Below are positions 20,166-30,421 of a stretch of 64,000 nt of DNA, one piece after another (the first letter of the stretch is position 1; every line of letters starts with the position of its first letter). Source of the stretch: Pseudidiomarina donghaiensis (GTDB taxonomy: Bacteria > Pseudomonadota > Gammaproteobacteria > Enterobacterales > Alteromonadaceae); assembly GCF_900116895.1 (NCBI RefSeq), contig NZ_FPCF01000006.1, positions 62,001 to 126,000 on the forward strand. The letters run 5' to 3'. The position numbers were made by a program, and so were the translations under genes. Below the pieces are notes generated by a model that saw nothing but the letters and a program-made list of their open reading frames with translations, was not told where the DNA came from and did no database searches.

Positions 20166-21080
20166 ATGAATGATTTATTGGCTATGGGCGACTTGTCCCC
20201 GCAGCAAACCAACGACTTATTACAGTTAGCGCACACCATTAAACAGCGCCCAACCGCGTGGGCGAACTATTTGCAAGGCAAAAGCATCGCCCTGTTGTTT
20301 GAAAAGCCATCGCTACGTACCCGCGCCAGCTTTGCGGCCGGCATTAATCGCTTGGGTGGGCACAGCATTTATTTAGATGCGCAAAACCTGATGGGTGAGC
20401 GCGAGCCGGCCAGCGATGTCGGTGCCAACTTGGCGCTGTGGCACGACGCAATTGTGGCGCGTGTTTATTCACAGGCAACTTTAAATGAGCTGGCGGCCGC
20501 TTCGGGCAAACCGGTTGTGAATGCTTTAAGTGACATTTGCCACCCCTGCCAAGCATTAGCCGATTTACTAACCTTGCAAGAACAGCTTGGTGACTTGTCG
20601 CAGGTACACCTTACTTACATAGGCGATGGTAACAATGTGTGTCATGCGTTAATGGCCGGCGCCGCGCAAGTAGGAATGCAGTTACAAATAGTGACACCTG
20701 AAGGCTACGCGCCAAATGCTGAACTGTTGGCGGCGGCGCAAGAAGTCGCAGCTAAAACTGGTGGTGCTATTGTCGTTGCCCACAACTTAAACGAACTGCA
20801 ACAAACCGATGCTATTTATACCGACACTTGGTTTTCCATGGGGCAAACGCGCGATAGCAATGACGTGATGCATGACTTTGCGCCGTTTCAAGTGAACAGC
20901 GACTTAATGAAGCGCCTTGGTGCCAAGCATTTTATGCATTGTTTACCGGCCTACCGTGGGCGGGAAGTGACTGCAGAAGTTATTGATGGCGCGGGCAGCT
21001 TGGTGCTGCAACAAGCCGAAAACCGTTTACACGCACAAAATGCGATTTTAGTGAAATTAATTGAAGGAGCTGCCGCATGA
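20166..21080 (+). CDS. argF: Ornithine carbamoyltransferase
   Basis: A 304-residue OTCase joining ornithine and carbamoyl phosphate to citrulline. The carbamoyl phosphate loop is [12 protein letters not shown], with the later HPCQALADL and the ornithine-binding [13 protein letters not shown] chose the ATG at 20166, with AAAGG 10 bases upstream; an earlier in-frame ATG at 20148 would add six residues. It overlaps argG by 4 bases. Confidence 0.95.
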   Translation: MNDLLAMGDLSPQQTNDLLQLAHTIKQRPTAWANYLQGKSIALLFEKPSLRTRASFAAGINRLGGHSIYLDAQNLMGEREPASDVGANLALWHDAIVARVYSQATLNELAAASGKPVVNALSDICHPCQALADLLTLQEQLGDLSQVHLTYIGDGNNVCHALMAGAAQVGMQLQIVTPEGYAPNAELLAAAQEVAAKTGGAIVVAHNLNELQQTDAIYTDTWFSMGQTRDSNDVMHDFAPFQVNSDLMKRLGAKHFMHCLPAYRGREVTAEVIDGAGSLVLQQAENRLHAQNAILVKLIEGAAA

Positions 21081-22309
21081 GCGCTGCTAAAAACACCTCT
21101 GTGAAAAAAGTTGTATTGGCGTACTCGGGTGGCTTAGATACCTCCGCGATTGTGCCCTGGTTAAAAGAAAACTACGACTGCGAAGTGGTGGCTTTTGTGG
21201 CTGATGTTGGCCAAGGCGACGACGAATTAGCTGGGGTTGAGGAAAAAGCCATCGCCTCGGGCGCAAGCAGCTGTTATGTGGTTGACCTAAAAGATAAATT
21301 CGCCAGCGAAGTGATCTATCCGACACTTAAAACCGGTGCCATTTATGAGGGCCAATACTTGCTAGGTACGGCGCTCGCGCGGCCAATTATTGCCGAAGCG
21401 CAAGTTGCCATTGCACGCCAAGTGGGTGCTGACGCGGTTGCTCATGGCTGTACCGGTAAAGGCAACGACCAAGTGCGCTTTGAGTCGGCGTTTGCTGCGT
21501 TAGCCCCTGACTTAAAAGTCATTGCGCCCTGGCGGGAATGGACCATGCGCTCACGCCCGCAATTATTAGCCTACTTAGCTGAACGCAATGTGCCGTGCAG
21601 TGCGTCAGCCACCAAAATATACAGTCGCGATGCCAACCTGTGGCACATTTCAACCGAAGGCGGCGAGTTAGAAGACCCATGGAACGAGCCAACCGAGCAG
21701 GTGTGGACCTGGACCGTGGCGCCAGAGCACGCACCAAATACCCCAGAGTATTTGAAGTTAACCTTTGCCAACGGTGAATTGACTCACATTAATGATACGG
21801 ACTATCAGCCAGTCGACGCTATTTTACACCTCAATAAAGTAGCGGGTGCCCATGGAGTGGGCCGTCTCGACATGGTGGAGAACCGTTTGGTGGGCATGAA
21901 GTCGCGCGGTTGTTATGAAACCCCAGCGGGCGCTGTGCTGTATACCGCACTACAAGGGCTTGAAAGCTTGGTGCTCGACCGTACCACGCAAGATTACCGT
22001 ATTCGCTTAGGCAATGAGTTTGCCCAGCTGATGTATGACGGCCGTTGGTTCACGCCTTTGAAAGACGTGATGTTAGCGGCGGCAACCAAAATCGCTGAGC
22101 CGTTAACTGGCGACATTATGGTGAAACTGTACAAAGGCCAAGCCACCGTCACCCAGAAGCGCTCGCCGAATAGCTTGTACTCCAATGCCTTTGCGACCTT
22201 TGACGAAGACGAAGTCTATAATCAACAGCATGCTGAAGGCTTTATTCGTTTATATAGCTTGGCAAGTCGTATTCGGGCCTTACATCAACAAGCAGACGAC
22301 GCGGAGTAA
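21077..22309 (+). CDS. argG: Argininosuccinate synthase
   Basis: A 410-residue ATP-dependent ligase joining citrulline and aspartate. The P-loop-like [13 protein letters not shown] (about 14-26) and [13 protein letters not shown] motifs are clear. Length fits the ~400-residue form rather than the longer E. coli type. It overlaps argF by 4 bases and precedes argH by 3. Confidence 0.97.
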   Translation: MSAAKNTSVKKVVLAYSGGLDTSAIVPWLKENYDCEVVAFVADVGQGDDELAGVEEKAIASGASSCYVVDLKDKFASEVIYPTLKTGAIYEGQYLLGTALARPIIAEAQVAIARQVGADAVAHGCTGKGNDQVRFESAFAALAPDLKVIAPWREWTMRSRPQLLAYLAERNVPCSASATKIYSRDANLWHISTEGGELEDPWNEPTEQVWTWTVAPEHAPNTPEYLKLTFANGELTHINDTDYQPVDAILHLNKVAGAHGVGRLDMVENRLVGMKSRGCYETPAGAVLYTALQGLESLVLDRTTQDYRIRLGNEFAQLMYDGRWFTPLKDVMLAAATKIAEPLTGDIMVKLYKGQATVTQKRSPNSLYSNAFATFDEDEVYNQQHAEGFIRLYSLASRIRALHQQADDAE

Positions 22310-22312
22310 CAC

Positions 22313-24154
22313 ATGAGCTTATGGGGTGGACGGTTCAGCGAGCCAAGCGCCGCTGAATTTAAACAGTTTAATGACTCGTTACGCTTTGACTACGTGTTAG
22401 CGCCATTTGATATTCAGGCGTCACAAGCGTGGGCGGGCTCTTTACAGCACGCTGGGCTAATTAATGCGGACGAAAACCAGCAATTGCAGCAGGCTTTAAA
22501 AGAGCTGGCGAAGCGCGTGGCGCAGCAACCTGAGCTGCCGCTTCAAACTGACGCCGAAGACATTCATAGCTGGGTAGAAGCCCAGCTGATTGAAGCCATC
22601 GGCGCAACTGCGAAAAAGCTTCACACCGGGCGTAGCCGAAACGACTTGGTTGCCACCGATTTACGTTTGTTTTGTAAGCAGTTTGCACAGCATTTGATTA
22701 CCGCCAATTTGGCTGCAATAGAGAACTTACTCGCCTTCGCTAGCCAATACAGTGACGCCATGCTGCCAGGCTATACCCACCTGCAACGGGCCCAACCCAT
22801 AGTGGCTGGGCACTGGGCAATGGCCTATGTAAGCATGCTGCAGCGTGACGTTAGCCGACTACGAGAAACCGTGCGCCGCATGGATGTAAGCCCTCTTGGC
22901 AGCGGTGCCTTGGCCGGCACAACTGCACCGATTGATCGCGAAGCCTTGGCACATGAATTGGGTTTTCGCAATGCCTGTGAAAATAGCCTTGATGGGGTAT
23001 CCGATCGCGACTTTGTGTTGGACTTATTAAACGCTGCGAGCAACGGCATGATTCATTTGTCGCGTATTGCTGAAGACGTTATTTTTTACTGCTCGGGCGA
23101 GTCTGGCTGCTTTAGCATGAGTGACCGTATTAGCAGCGGCTCGTCGCTTATGCCACAAAAAAAGAACCCAGATTTATTTGAGTTACTGCGTGGCAAAACA
23201 GGGCGCGTCATTGGGCATCAGCATGCTATGCAAATCACCCTAAAAGGGCTGCCGTTGGCTTACAACAAAGACATGCAAGAAGACAAAGAAGGCTTATTTG
23301 ATGCCTTACACACCTACTTGCAATGCCTACAGATGTTAGCGTTTGCCGTGCCTGAACTACGGGTTAATAGTGCGCATGCGGCGCAGCAAGCTGCCCTTGG
23401 CTACAGCAATGCCACTGAACTGGCTGATTATTTAGTCAGCAAAGGCGTACCATTTCGTGACGCCCACCATATTACCGGTGAGTTGGTGGTTTTGGCTCAA
23501 CAGCAAGGCCTTGCACTTGAGCAACTTAGCCTGAGTGACTACCAACAGGTATGCGCGCTGGTTGAGGACGACGTGTATGCCACCCTTGATTTGCAATACG
23601 GTTTACAAAAACGCTCAGCTTTGGGCGGCACCTCGCCAAGCGCAGTAAAAGTTGCCATTAAGCATGCTCAAGACTGGCTGCACGCGGCCGAGGCGGCCAG
23701 CAAGCACGTGCGCCAGGCACGCTTAGGTGATGTCGATAAAATTTGTGAATTAATCGCATATTGGGCTGATCAAGGTGAAAACCTGCCACGCGACAAAGCC
23801 GATATACTGCAAGCGATTCAAAGCTTCGCGGTCGCTGAAATCAATGATGAGGTGGTGGGCTGTGCCGCGCTTTATGTGTATAGCACCGGTTTAGCCGAAA
23901 TTCGTAGCTTGGGCTTGTTCCCAATTGCGCAAGGCAAAGGTTTAGGCGCAGAACTCGTGGCATTCTTGCTTTGGAAAGCGCGTGAACTGGGTATTAGTCG
24001 CACCATTGTCTTAACCCGTGTGCCGGAGTTTTTCGGCAAGCTTAATTTCCGTATTACCTTAAAAGAAAAGCTGCCCGAAAAAGTCATGAAAGACTGTGAC
24101 TTGTGCCCTCGCAAAGATAATTGCGACGAGACCGCGTTAGAATACCTATTGTAA
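22313..24154 (+). CDS. argH: Argininosuccinate lyase fused to an N-acetylglutamate synthase-type GNAT domain
   Basis: A 613-residue fusion. Residues 1 to about 455 are a full ArgH (HTGRSRNDLVATD, and the signature SGSSLMPQKKNPD) that splits argininosuccinate to arginine and fumarate. Residues from about 465 to the end form a GNAT domain (VRQARLGDVDKICELI, SLGLFPIAQGKGLGAELV). The argH(A) fusion is known in Vibrio, Moritella and alteromonads, where the GNAT part supplies acetylglutamate synthase. The C-terminus carries CDLCPRKDNC, a Cys pattern also seen in ArgA-type GNATs. Confidence 0.93.
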   Translation: MSLWGGRFSEPSAAEFKQFNDSLRFDYVLAPFDIQASQAWAGSLQHAGLINADENQQLQQALKELAKRVAQQPELPLQTDAEDIHSWVEAQLIEAIGATAKKLHTGRSRNDLVATDLRLFCKQFAQHLITANLAAIENLLAFASQYSDAMLPGYTHLQRAQPIVAGHWAMAYVSMLQRDVSRLRETVRRMDVSPLGSGALAGTTAPIDREALAHELGFRNACENSLDGVSDRDFVLDLLNAASNGMIHLSRIAEDVIFYCSGESGCFSMSDRISSGSSLMPQKKNPDLFELLRGKTGRVIGHQHAMQITLKGLPLAYNKDMQEDKEGLFDALHTYLQCLQMLAFAVPELRVNSAHAAQQAALGYSNATELADYLVSKGVPFRDAHHITGELVVLAQQQGLALEQLSLSDYQQVCALVEDDVYATLDLQYGLQKRSALGGTSPSAVKVAIKHAQDWLHAAEAASKHVRQARLGDVDKICELIAYWADQGENLPRDKADILQAIQSFAVAEINDEVVGCAALYVYSTGLAEIRSLGLFPIAQGKGLGAELVAFLLWKARELGISRTIVLTRVPEFFGKLNFRITLKEKLPEKVMKDCDLCPRKDNCDETALEYLL

Positions 24155-24180
24155 TGACACTAATCGACCACAGCTTTGGT

Positions 24181-24228
24181 TTGACAAAATACGTCACCGC
24201 GACCAAAATGTAACTAGTATAGTTACAT
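24181..24228 (+). promoter_or_regulatory. Promoter and palindromic operator of the HigBA-like module
   Basis: A perfect TTGACA at 24181 is followed after 17 bases by CAAAAT. Directly overlapping and downstream is the palindrome ATGTAACTA-GTA-TAGTTACAT (24208-24228, perfect 9-base arms). This is the expected layout for autorepression by the HigA-like protein. An alternative -10, TATAGT, lies inside the palindrome. Confidence 0.6.
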
Positions 24229-24259
24229 TAAATCATTAACTATGAACAAGGAGGTTCAG

Positions 24260-24550
24260 TTGATTGATTCTTTCACATCATTGGTATTGCAGGCATTTTA
24301 CGAGGTTGGTGAATATAGTGATCTGCCATTTCCTCCCTCTGCATTACAAAATGTGTTCGATATTTTAGACGACCTGAACGACCCGTACTTTTCTTATCGT
24401 GATTTTAGCGGCGTTTGGACGGTTCATCATTATGAGGGTATTGAACAAGCGGTCGTCACCGTAAACGGCGTTGAGCCTTGTGGGGCGATCACGTTTACAT
24501 ACCAAGGGAATCACGTATTCAATGTTGACTGTTTCGTGGAGGGCGTATGA
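24260..24550 (+). CDS. Divergent HigB-like (RelE-superfamily) toxin candidate
   Basis: A 96-residue protein directly upstream of a HigA-family antitoxin, overlapping it by 4 bases. Its outline follows HigB: MIDSF... start, an ILDDLND segment matching the LDaLd region, a GVWTVHHYEG loop and a C-terminal VTVNG...ITFTYQG strand pair. The Arg normally before the I-x-F strand is Ala (GAITF), and the terminal D-Y-H is replaced by DCFVEGV. I chose TTG at 24260 as start because AAGGAGG ends 5 bases before it; the ATG at 24242 has no such site. Toxicity is not assured. Confidence 0.6.
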   Translation: MIDSFTSLVLQAFYEVGEYSDLPFPPSALQNVFDILDDLNDPYFSYRDFSGVWTVHHYEGIEQAVVTVNGVEPCGAITFTYQGNHVFNVDCFVEGV

Positions 24551-24852
24551 CTAAGCAATTCAAACCAACGATAAAGCGACGCATTCGCCATCCCGGTGAG
24601 ATTTTTAAACAGCAGTTTATTGTTCGCTACAACCTTAAAATTCAAGACGCTGCTAATAAACTACACATAAATCGCGTTCAATTATCTCGTTTTCTCAACG
24701 GACATGATGCGGTTACGGTCACACTTGCGAGAAAACTTGAAGTAGCCACAAACGTGAGCGCTGAATACTGGCTAAATCGCCAAGCTCGATTTAATTTGCA
24801 TGAGGCACAAAGGCAACAACATGAGGTACAAGCCGAATCACTATTCGGCTAG
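24547..24852 (+). CDS. higA: HigA-family antitoxin (XRE helix-turn-helix)
   Basis: A 101-residue protein with the HigA signature: [13 protein letters not shown] near the N-terminus, a Cro/C1-type helix-turn-helix ([21 protein letters not shown], about 35-55) and [14 protein letters not shown] at about 74-87. HigA proteins neutralise HigB and repress their own promoter, which fits the palindrome at 24208-24228. It converges on metJ with a 4-base overlap. Confidence 0.9.
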   Translation: MTKQFKPTIKRRIRHPGEIFKQQFIVRYNLKIQDAANKLHINRVQLSRFLNGHDAVTVTLARKLEVATNVSAEYWLNRQARFNLHEAQRQQHEVQAESLFG

Positions 24853-25166
24853 TCTTCAATGTCTTCCGGAATAGGCAGGCCGCGGCGGGTTAGCTCGTCG
24901 CGTACTGCTTGTGGAATACGATTTGGGTTGTCTTTGCGTAAATCGTCGTCGGTTGGCAATGGTTGGCCGGTGAACGCGTGTAAAAACGCTTCGCACAATA
25001 GTTCGCTGTTGGTCGCGTGGCGTAAGTTTTTGATTTGGCGGCGAGTGCGCTCGTCAGTTAGCACTTTAAGCACGCGGGTAGGAATAGACACCGTGATTTT
25101 TTTCACGTGTTCGCTTTTTTTACCGTGTTCCACATACGGATAAATATAATCGCCGTTCCATTCCAT
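24849..25166 (-). CDS. metJ: Methionine repressor MetJ
   Basis: A 105-residue ribbon-helix-helix repressor using S-adenosylmethionine as corepressor. The beta-ribbon [19 protein letters not shown] (about 22-40) and [19 protein letters not shown] are nearly identical to the E. coli protein. I chose the ATG at 25166, which has AAAGGGG upstream; an 11-residue extension lacks support. Met boxes lie upstream, between this gene and divergent metL. Confidence 0.96.
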   Translation of the reverse strand: MEWNGDYIYPYVEHGKKSEHVKKITVSIPTRVLKVLTDERTRRQIKNLRHATNSELLCEAFLHAFTGQPLPTDDDLRKDNPNRIPQAVRDELTRRGLPIPEDIED

Positions 25167-25220
25167 ACTGCACCCCTTTGCTGTTCTGCTCAATATCAAA
25201 AACCATGCACAATGTGGTGA

Positions 25221-25248
25221 ATTGTACTGCGCAAATTCGTGCAGTCAA
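25221..25248 (-). promoter_or_regulatory. metJ promoter
   Basis: Minus-strand TTGACT, 16-base spacer, TACAAT; both elements match 5 of 6 positions. Met boxes begin 5 bases upstream of its -35. Confidence 0.6.
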
Positions 25249-25252
25249 CTTT

Positions 25253-25276
25253 ATACGCATAGCTGTCTATACGTCT
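25253..25276. promoter_or_regulatory. Tandem Met boxes (MetJ operator)
   Basis: Three adjacent octamers, ATACGCAT, AGCTGTCT and ATACGTCT, match the Met box AGACGTCT at 5, 6 and 7 of 8 positions, in the head-to-tail 8-base register MetJ needs. They lie in the metJ-metL gap. Control of one or both genes by MetJ is inferred. Confidence 0.7.
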
Positions 25277-25399
25277 TTTTGTGCTAACCTTGCGTAATCG
25301 TACTTTATTGGTGGAAAAACGCGCCGTATAATCGATACTGTATTTTTCGCATTGTTATCTATATTCAACCCTTGCCCCACAGGAGAAAGCACACGCATC

Positions 25400-27850
25400 A
25401 TGACGGTTGAGGTTCAAGTTACCCCAGAGCAAATTCAGGCTGTTGCCGACACAGTACAAGTTCATAAATTTGGCGGCAGCAGTTTAGCTGATGCGTATTG
25501 TTACCGCCGCGTAGCACGTATTGTGACCGAGTATGCTGGCGCGAGCGACTTAGTTGTCGTATCAGCGGCTGGCGATACCACCAACCGTATTTTGGCCATT
25601 ATTGACGCCAAAGGCGACGACTTAGGTGTAGCTGAAGTACTGCTCAAACAGTTGGAAAAATACCAGCAGGGTTTAATTCTTGAATTACTCAATGGCGACG
25701 TGCAGCAGCGTGTGCTGGCGCAGTCTCAACATGACTTTAAACGTTGGTACGCTTGGCTAGCTGGCGAGGAAGAAATTACCCGTCGCCCTGAGCTGTTATC
25801 ATACGGCGAATTATGGAGCGCACGACTATTAGCTGCATTGCTTGAGCAGCAAGGCGTTACCGCAGACTATATTGATGCCCGCACCTTCTTGGTCGCCGAT
25901 GACGCACCAGAGCCGCATATTCGGGTGGAAGTATCACGTGCTGGTTTACTGAACCGCATAGCACCGCACCCGGGCACCCGCTTTATTGTCACCGGCTTTA
26001 TTTGTGCGGACCCACAGGGCAACTCGCTTATTTTAGGCCGTAACGGCAGTGACTACTCGGCAACCCTAGTCGGTAGCCTTATTGATGCCAAGCAAGTCAC
26101 CATATGGAAAGACGTGGCTGGGGTGTATTCAGCCGACCCCCGCAAAGTTGAACGCGTGGTTAGCTTACCGACCATTGATTGGCAAGAAGCCGAAGAACTG
26201 GCCCGTTTAGGCAGCCCGATTCTTCACCCGCGTACCTTTCAGCCGGTGAACCGTGAGCGCATGGTGATTGCTGTGCGTTCAAGCTTAAAAGTAGAAAACC
26301 AGCAAACCCGCATTGGCCAATACCAAGACGCCACGCCACAGGGCAAAGTATTGACCTCGCTAACTGACGTGGTGCTATTTCGGGTTGATTTAAGCGATGC
26401 CAAGCTGGTTCAACAGTTTGAAGAGCTCGAACTTGTACCGTTAATTAGCTGGAACGAAGTAGCCCAGCACCATGCGTACTATGCGTATCACCAAAACCAT
26501 TTGGACTACTTAGAACGTTGGTTAGAAGACGTTGATAAAGCGGATCATGTGGTGCAAATGCAAGGCTATTCGATGATTGCTTTGGTGGGACATCGCATTC
26601 AAGAAACTGATCAATACAGCACCTTTAAAGCAGAACTGAGTGCGCAAAACCTGCGCCGCTTGGCGTTTTCGCCTGACAGCACCTCGGTTATTGGTATTTT
26701 AGAGCAGAAGCTGGATAACCGTTTGTTAAACCGTTTGCACAGCCAGTTATTTAATTACCGCCGTAGCTTGGGCGTATTGGTGGTCGGCCGCGGTAACATT
26801 GGTAGTGCGTGGTTATCGCTATACCGCCGCTTGCGCGAGCGCATCAACGAGCAAATGGATGTACGTATTATCGGCATTTTGAACTCAACCCGCATGTGGC
26901 TTGATTATAATGGCCTGGAGCTTGATCACTGGGAAGCTAGCTTTGATAAATTCGCGCGCCCTTATGAGCTCAGCCAATTGATTCCGGAGCTGCCAAATGC
27001 GCCATACGATGAGTTGGTAATGCTCGATTTAACCGATGCAGTGCCCGTTGCACAGCTGTACCCAAGCTTTTTTGCCAACGGCCTACATATTATTAGCGCC
27101 AATAAGCGCGCTGGTGCTTCGGGTGAGTCGCAGTACAACGAAATTCGTACCATCCAACGCGAATACGAACGCGAGTGGTATTACAACACCACGGTGGGCG
27201 CCGGTTTGCCGTTAAATTATGCACTGAATGACTTGCGCAACTCTGGTGACACCATTCGCAGCATTTCAGGTATTTTCTCAGGAACCATGAGCTGGCTGTT
27301 TGAGAATTTTAATGCCGAGGTAAAATTCAGCGACTTAGTACGCGAAGCCAAAGCACGCGGATTAAGTGAGCCTGACCCACGCGAAGACTTAACCTGCCAA
27401 GATATTGTTCGTAAATTGCTTATTTTGGCCCGTGAAATTGGCTTGAAGTTAGACTGGAAAGATATCGATGTTGAAAGCCTTTTGCCAGAGCAACTCGAAG
27501 ATATTCCGCTCGATGAGTTTATGCGTCGCTTGCCGGAGCTAGACGACAGCATGCACGATTTATACTTAGACGCGCAAAAAACCGGCAAGGTGCCACGGCT
27601 GCTCGCTAGTTTCGCGGTACAAGACGACGACAGTGTGCGCGCTCGAGTGGGCATTGAATACATTCCCGAAGGCGACATGCTAGCGAACTTGATTCCTGGC
27701 GAGAATATTTTCGTGATTTACACCGATTGGTATCACGAAATGCCTTTAGTTATCAGCGGCCCAGGGGCGGGTAAAGAAGTTACCGCCGGTGGTGTGCAGT
27801 CAGACTTAAACCAGTTGCTTAGTCGCCTAAGCAACCGGCATAGTCGCTAA
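25400..27850 (+). CDS. metL: Bifunctional aspartate kinase II / homoserine dehydrogenase II
   Basis: An 816-residue fusion. The N-terminal aspartokinase (VHKFGGSSLADA, GRNGSDYSATLVGSL) is joined through an ACT-like region to a C-terminal homoserine dehydrogenase (VVGRGNIGSAWL, HIISANKRAGAS, VGAGLPLNY). Divergence from metJ and the Met boxes favour MetL over ThrA. I chose the ATG at 25400, with AGGAGA at 25381 (a rather long spacing); a 16-residue extension starting at 25352 is less likely. A TATAAT lies at 25327-25332. Confidence 0.93.
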   Translation: MTVEVQVTPEQIQAVADTVQVHKFGGSSLADAYCYRRVARIVTEYAGASDLVVVSAAGDTTNRILAIIDAKGDDLGVAEVLLKQLEKYQQGLILELLNGDVQQRVLAQSQHDFKRWYAWLAGEEEITRRPELLSYGELWSARLLAALLEQQGVTADYIDARTFLVADDAPEPHIRVEVSRAGLLNRIAPHPGTRFIVTGFICADPQGNSLILGRNGSDYSATLVGSLIDAKQVTIWKDVAGVYSADPRKVERVVSLPTIDWQEAEELARLGSPILHPRTFQPVNRERMVIAVRSSLKVENQQTRIGQYQDATPQGKVLTSLTDVVLFRVDLSDAKLVQQFEELELVPLISWNEVAQHHAYYAYHQNHLDYLERWLEDVDKADHVVQMQGYSMIALVGHRIQETDQYSTFKAELSAQNLRRLAFSPDSTSVIGILEQKLDNRLLNRLHSQLFNYRRSLGVLVVGRGNIGSAWLSLYRRLRERINEQMDVRIIGILNSTRMWLDYNGLELDHWEASFDKFARPYELSQLIPELPNAPYDELVMLDLTDAVPVAQLYPSFFANGLHIISANKRAGASGESQYNEIRTIQREYEREWYYNTTVGAGLPLNYALNDLRNSGDTIRSISGIFSGTMSWLFENFNAEVKFSDLVREAKARGLSEPDPREDLTCQDIVRKLLILAREIGLKLDWKDIDVESLLPEQLEDIPLDEFMRRLPELDDSMHDLYLDAQKTGKVPRLLASFAVQDDDSVRARVGIEYIPEGDMLANLIPGENIFVIYTDWYHEMPLVISGPGAGKEVTAGGVQSDLNQLLSRLSNRHSR

Positions 27851-27853
27851 TTA

Positions 27854-30319
27854 TTAGAAAATCGAGTCGTCGTCAGCAAAGATATCTTTGTTTGACGACT
27901 TCTGCTCGGCATATTCGGTCGGCGCGGTGCCCGGTAAGAAATACTCAAACCGCGTCGAATAATCATTCTTACGGCTTAATTTCCCGGTGGCTAGGTCAAT
28001 ACGCGCCATCACCAGTCCTGGTGGCACCTGAAACGGCTGAATATCGGCGTCTTCAAGTGCGGTTTCCATATAGTCAATCCACATCGGCAACGCAGTTTTT
28101 GCGCCGCCTTCAGCACCGCTGATGGGCTGCTCTTGTTGATCAAGGTTTTCATTCATGGTGGTGCTACCGAGCGCCCGCTCCAAGTTGTCAAAACCAACCC
28201 AAGCAGTGGTCACCAAGCCACTGACGTAACCAGAGAACCAAGTGTCTTTGCTGTCGTTGGTCGTCCCTGTTTTACCGACAATGTCGCGGCCAGCTAGGTC
28301 GACAATTTTTTCTGAGCGTTGAATACGCCAGGCCGTGCCGTTCCAACCGGTGCGGTGCTGCCAACTACCCCCACCCCACACTGCAGACTGCATAGCTTCT
28401 GTTATTAAATATGCGTTTTGTTCGGTGATCACCCGCGGCGCTTGAATAACCTCACGACCGTTTTCTTCTTCACATAAAACACAAGCGACGGCTGGGCGCG
28501 CTGTATAAACCACCTCGTCATTGTCATTCTCAATGCGCTCAATGAAATAGGGGTTCACTAAATAACCGCCGTTAGCAAATACCGCGTAACCGCGCGCTAC
28601 TTCAAGCGGGGTTTGTGACGATGAGCCCAACGACAGCGACTCATTACGTGGAAGCTCATCAATTGGAAAGCCAAAGCGCGTCATATATTCAACAGTCGTA
28701 TCGATACCTAGCGAACGCATCAGGCGCACAGACACCACGTTTTTAGATTTTGCCAGCGCTTGGCGCACGCGAATCGGCCCTTCATAAACATCGGGTGAGT
28801 TACGCGGCCGCCACGCGATGCCGCTACCGGGGCTCCACTGATTAATTGGCGCGTCGTTTACTAACGTCGCTAAAGTAAAGCCATTTTCTAACGCCGCCGA
28901 GTAAATAAACGGCTTCACGTTAGAGCCAATTTGTCGCTCGGCCTGAATAGCTCGGTTAAATTGGCTCATCGCGAAACTATAACCACCCACCGCGGCGGCA
29001 ATACTGCCATCTTGTGGGCGCAACGAAATAATCGCACCACTTGGCTCGGGTATTTGTGCCAAGCGCAACCCTTGCTCGGTTGCCCGCACGCGAATCAGTT
29101 CTCCCGGAGCCAATATGTCGCTAGCAGTTTTCGGTGCTGGCCCTTGACGGTCTGCGTGCATGTACGGACGAGCCCAAGCTAAGCCTGACCAAGAAATTTC
29201 TCGTTGGCTACCACTTGCTGTCAGCACTAACGCTGCTTGTTCGGTTACCCCTAACACCACGGCAGGCACCGTTAAGCCAATGGCTTCCTGCTTGTTTAGG
29301 TAATCGCGAATGTCATCATGCTGCCAAGCATCTTCATCTGCTTGCCATAACACCGCTTCGGCACCACGATAACCGTGGCGCTCATCATAAGCATGCAAAT
29401 TTAACTGCACCGCACGCTGCGCCGCACGCTGCTGCTTGGCATTAACCGTGGTGTATACCTTGAAGCCAGCGTTATAGGCGGCTTCTTCACCGTAACGAGA
29501 AACCAAGTCGGCGCGCACCATTTCCGCCAAATACGGTGCACTCATGGTCACTTCAGCGCCGTGCAGCCGCGTTTCAATAGGTTCGTTAAGGGCCGCTTGA
29601 TACTGCGTTTGTGTAATGACGTTTTCTGCCAACATACGCCCAAGTACCACAGCGCGGCGTTCACGTGCGCGCTCAGGATTAGAAATTGGGTTCATGGTGG
29701 AAGGCGCTTTTGGCAAGCCCGCAATCATAGCCATTTGCGCTAACGTTAGGTCTTTGACATCTTTGCCGTAATAAACTTGCGCTGCCGCCCCAATACCATG
29801 CGCGCGGTGGCCAAAGGTAATTTTGTTGAGGTATAACTCGAGTATTTCGTCTTTACTGAGCTCGCGCTCCATGTGCAACGAGATAAACGCTTCTTTTATT
29901 TTCCGCGTCCAGGTTTGCTCGAAGCTCAAATAAACATTTCGCGCCAGCTGCTGGGTGATGGTACTACCCCCCCCTTGAATTTCGCCGGTGGTTAATAACA
30001 GTGCAAAGGCGCGCGCCACACCAATAGGGTCGATACCGAAGTGATCGTAAAAGCGCTGATCTTCAGTGGCTAAGAAAGCGTTGATTAATGGCTGCGGAAT
30101 ATCCTCTAATTTCAGAGGAATACGACGAATTTCACCAAACTGCGCAATCAGTTCACCGTCTGATGAGTACACCTGCATCGGCGTTTGTAACCGCACATCT
30201 TTCAATTCAGCTACGGTGGGCAGCTCATCTTGCCAATAGAAATATAAGCCGACAACTGTGATTGTCCCTAGAATTGTTAGCGCTGCAAAAACTGCCAGCA
30301 TCCACTTTATAATTTTCAA
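27854..30319 (-). CDS. mrcA: Penicillin-binding protein 1A
   Basis: An 821-residue class A PBP that polymerises and cross-links peptidoglycan. There is one N-terminal membrane anchor (about 7-29), a glycosyltransferase domain (EDQRFYDHFGIDPIG; GGSTITQQLARN), and a transpeptidase with SxxK in GSNVKPF, SxN in SKNVV and KTGTT. Length fits. It is divergent from pilM, a conserved gammaproteobacterial arrangement, and ends 3 bases from the convergent metL stop. Confidence 0.97.
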   Translation of the reverse strand: MKIIKWMLAVFAALTILGTITVVGLYFYWQDELPTVAELKDVRLQTPMQVYSSDGELIAQFGEIRRIPLKLEDIPQPLINAFLATEDQRFYDHFGIDPIGVARAFALLLTTGEIQGGGSTITQQLARNVYLSFEQTWTRKIKEAFISLHMERELSKDEILELYLNKITFGHRAHGIGAAAQVYYGKDVKDLTLAQMAMIAGLPKAPSTMNPISNPERARERRAVVLGRMLAENVITQTQYQAALNEPIETRLHGAEVTMSAPYLAEMVRADLVSRYGEEAAYNAGFKVYTTVNAKQQRAAQRAVQLNLHAYDERHGYRGAEAVLWQADEDAWQHDDIRDYLNKQEAIGLTVPAVVLGVTEQAALVLTASGSQREISWSGLAWARPYMHADRQGPAPKTASDILAPGELIRVRATEQGLRLAQIPEPSGAIISLRPQDGSIAAAVGGYSFAMSQFNRAIQAERQIGSNVKPFIYSAALENGFTLATLVNDAPINQWSPGSGIAWRPRNSPDVYEGPIRVRQALAKSKNVVSVRLMRSLGIDTTVEYMTRFGFPIDELPRNESLSLGSSSQTPLEVARGYAVFANGGYLVNPYFIERIENDNDEVVYTARPAVACVLCEEENGREVIQAPRVITEQNAYLITEAMQSAVWGGGSWQHRTGWNGTAWRIQRSEKIVDLAGRDIVGKTGTTNDSKDTWFSGYVSGLVTTAWVGFDNLERALGSTTMNENLDQQEQPISGAEGGAKTALPMWIDYMETALEDADIQPFQVPPGLVMARIDLATGKLSRKNDYSTRFEYFLPGTAPTEYAEQKSSNKDIFADDDSIF

Positions 30320-30421
30320 GAAACCGCCCCTTTTTTCCCTTTCAGCTATACTGTTTTACAGGTTGCGCAAATTACGTTCATATTATAGAAAGATAACAGT
30401 AGAAACGTAATGTTTATTTAG

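Noticed and set aside
24242-24259. ATG at 24242 as start of the HigB-like gene
   Set aside because: It has no Shine-Dalgarno upstream; AAGGAGG lies inside the would-be coding sequence at proper distance from the TTG at 24260, and the shorter form begins like HigB (MIDSF).
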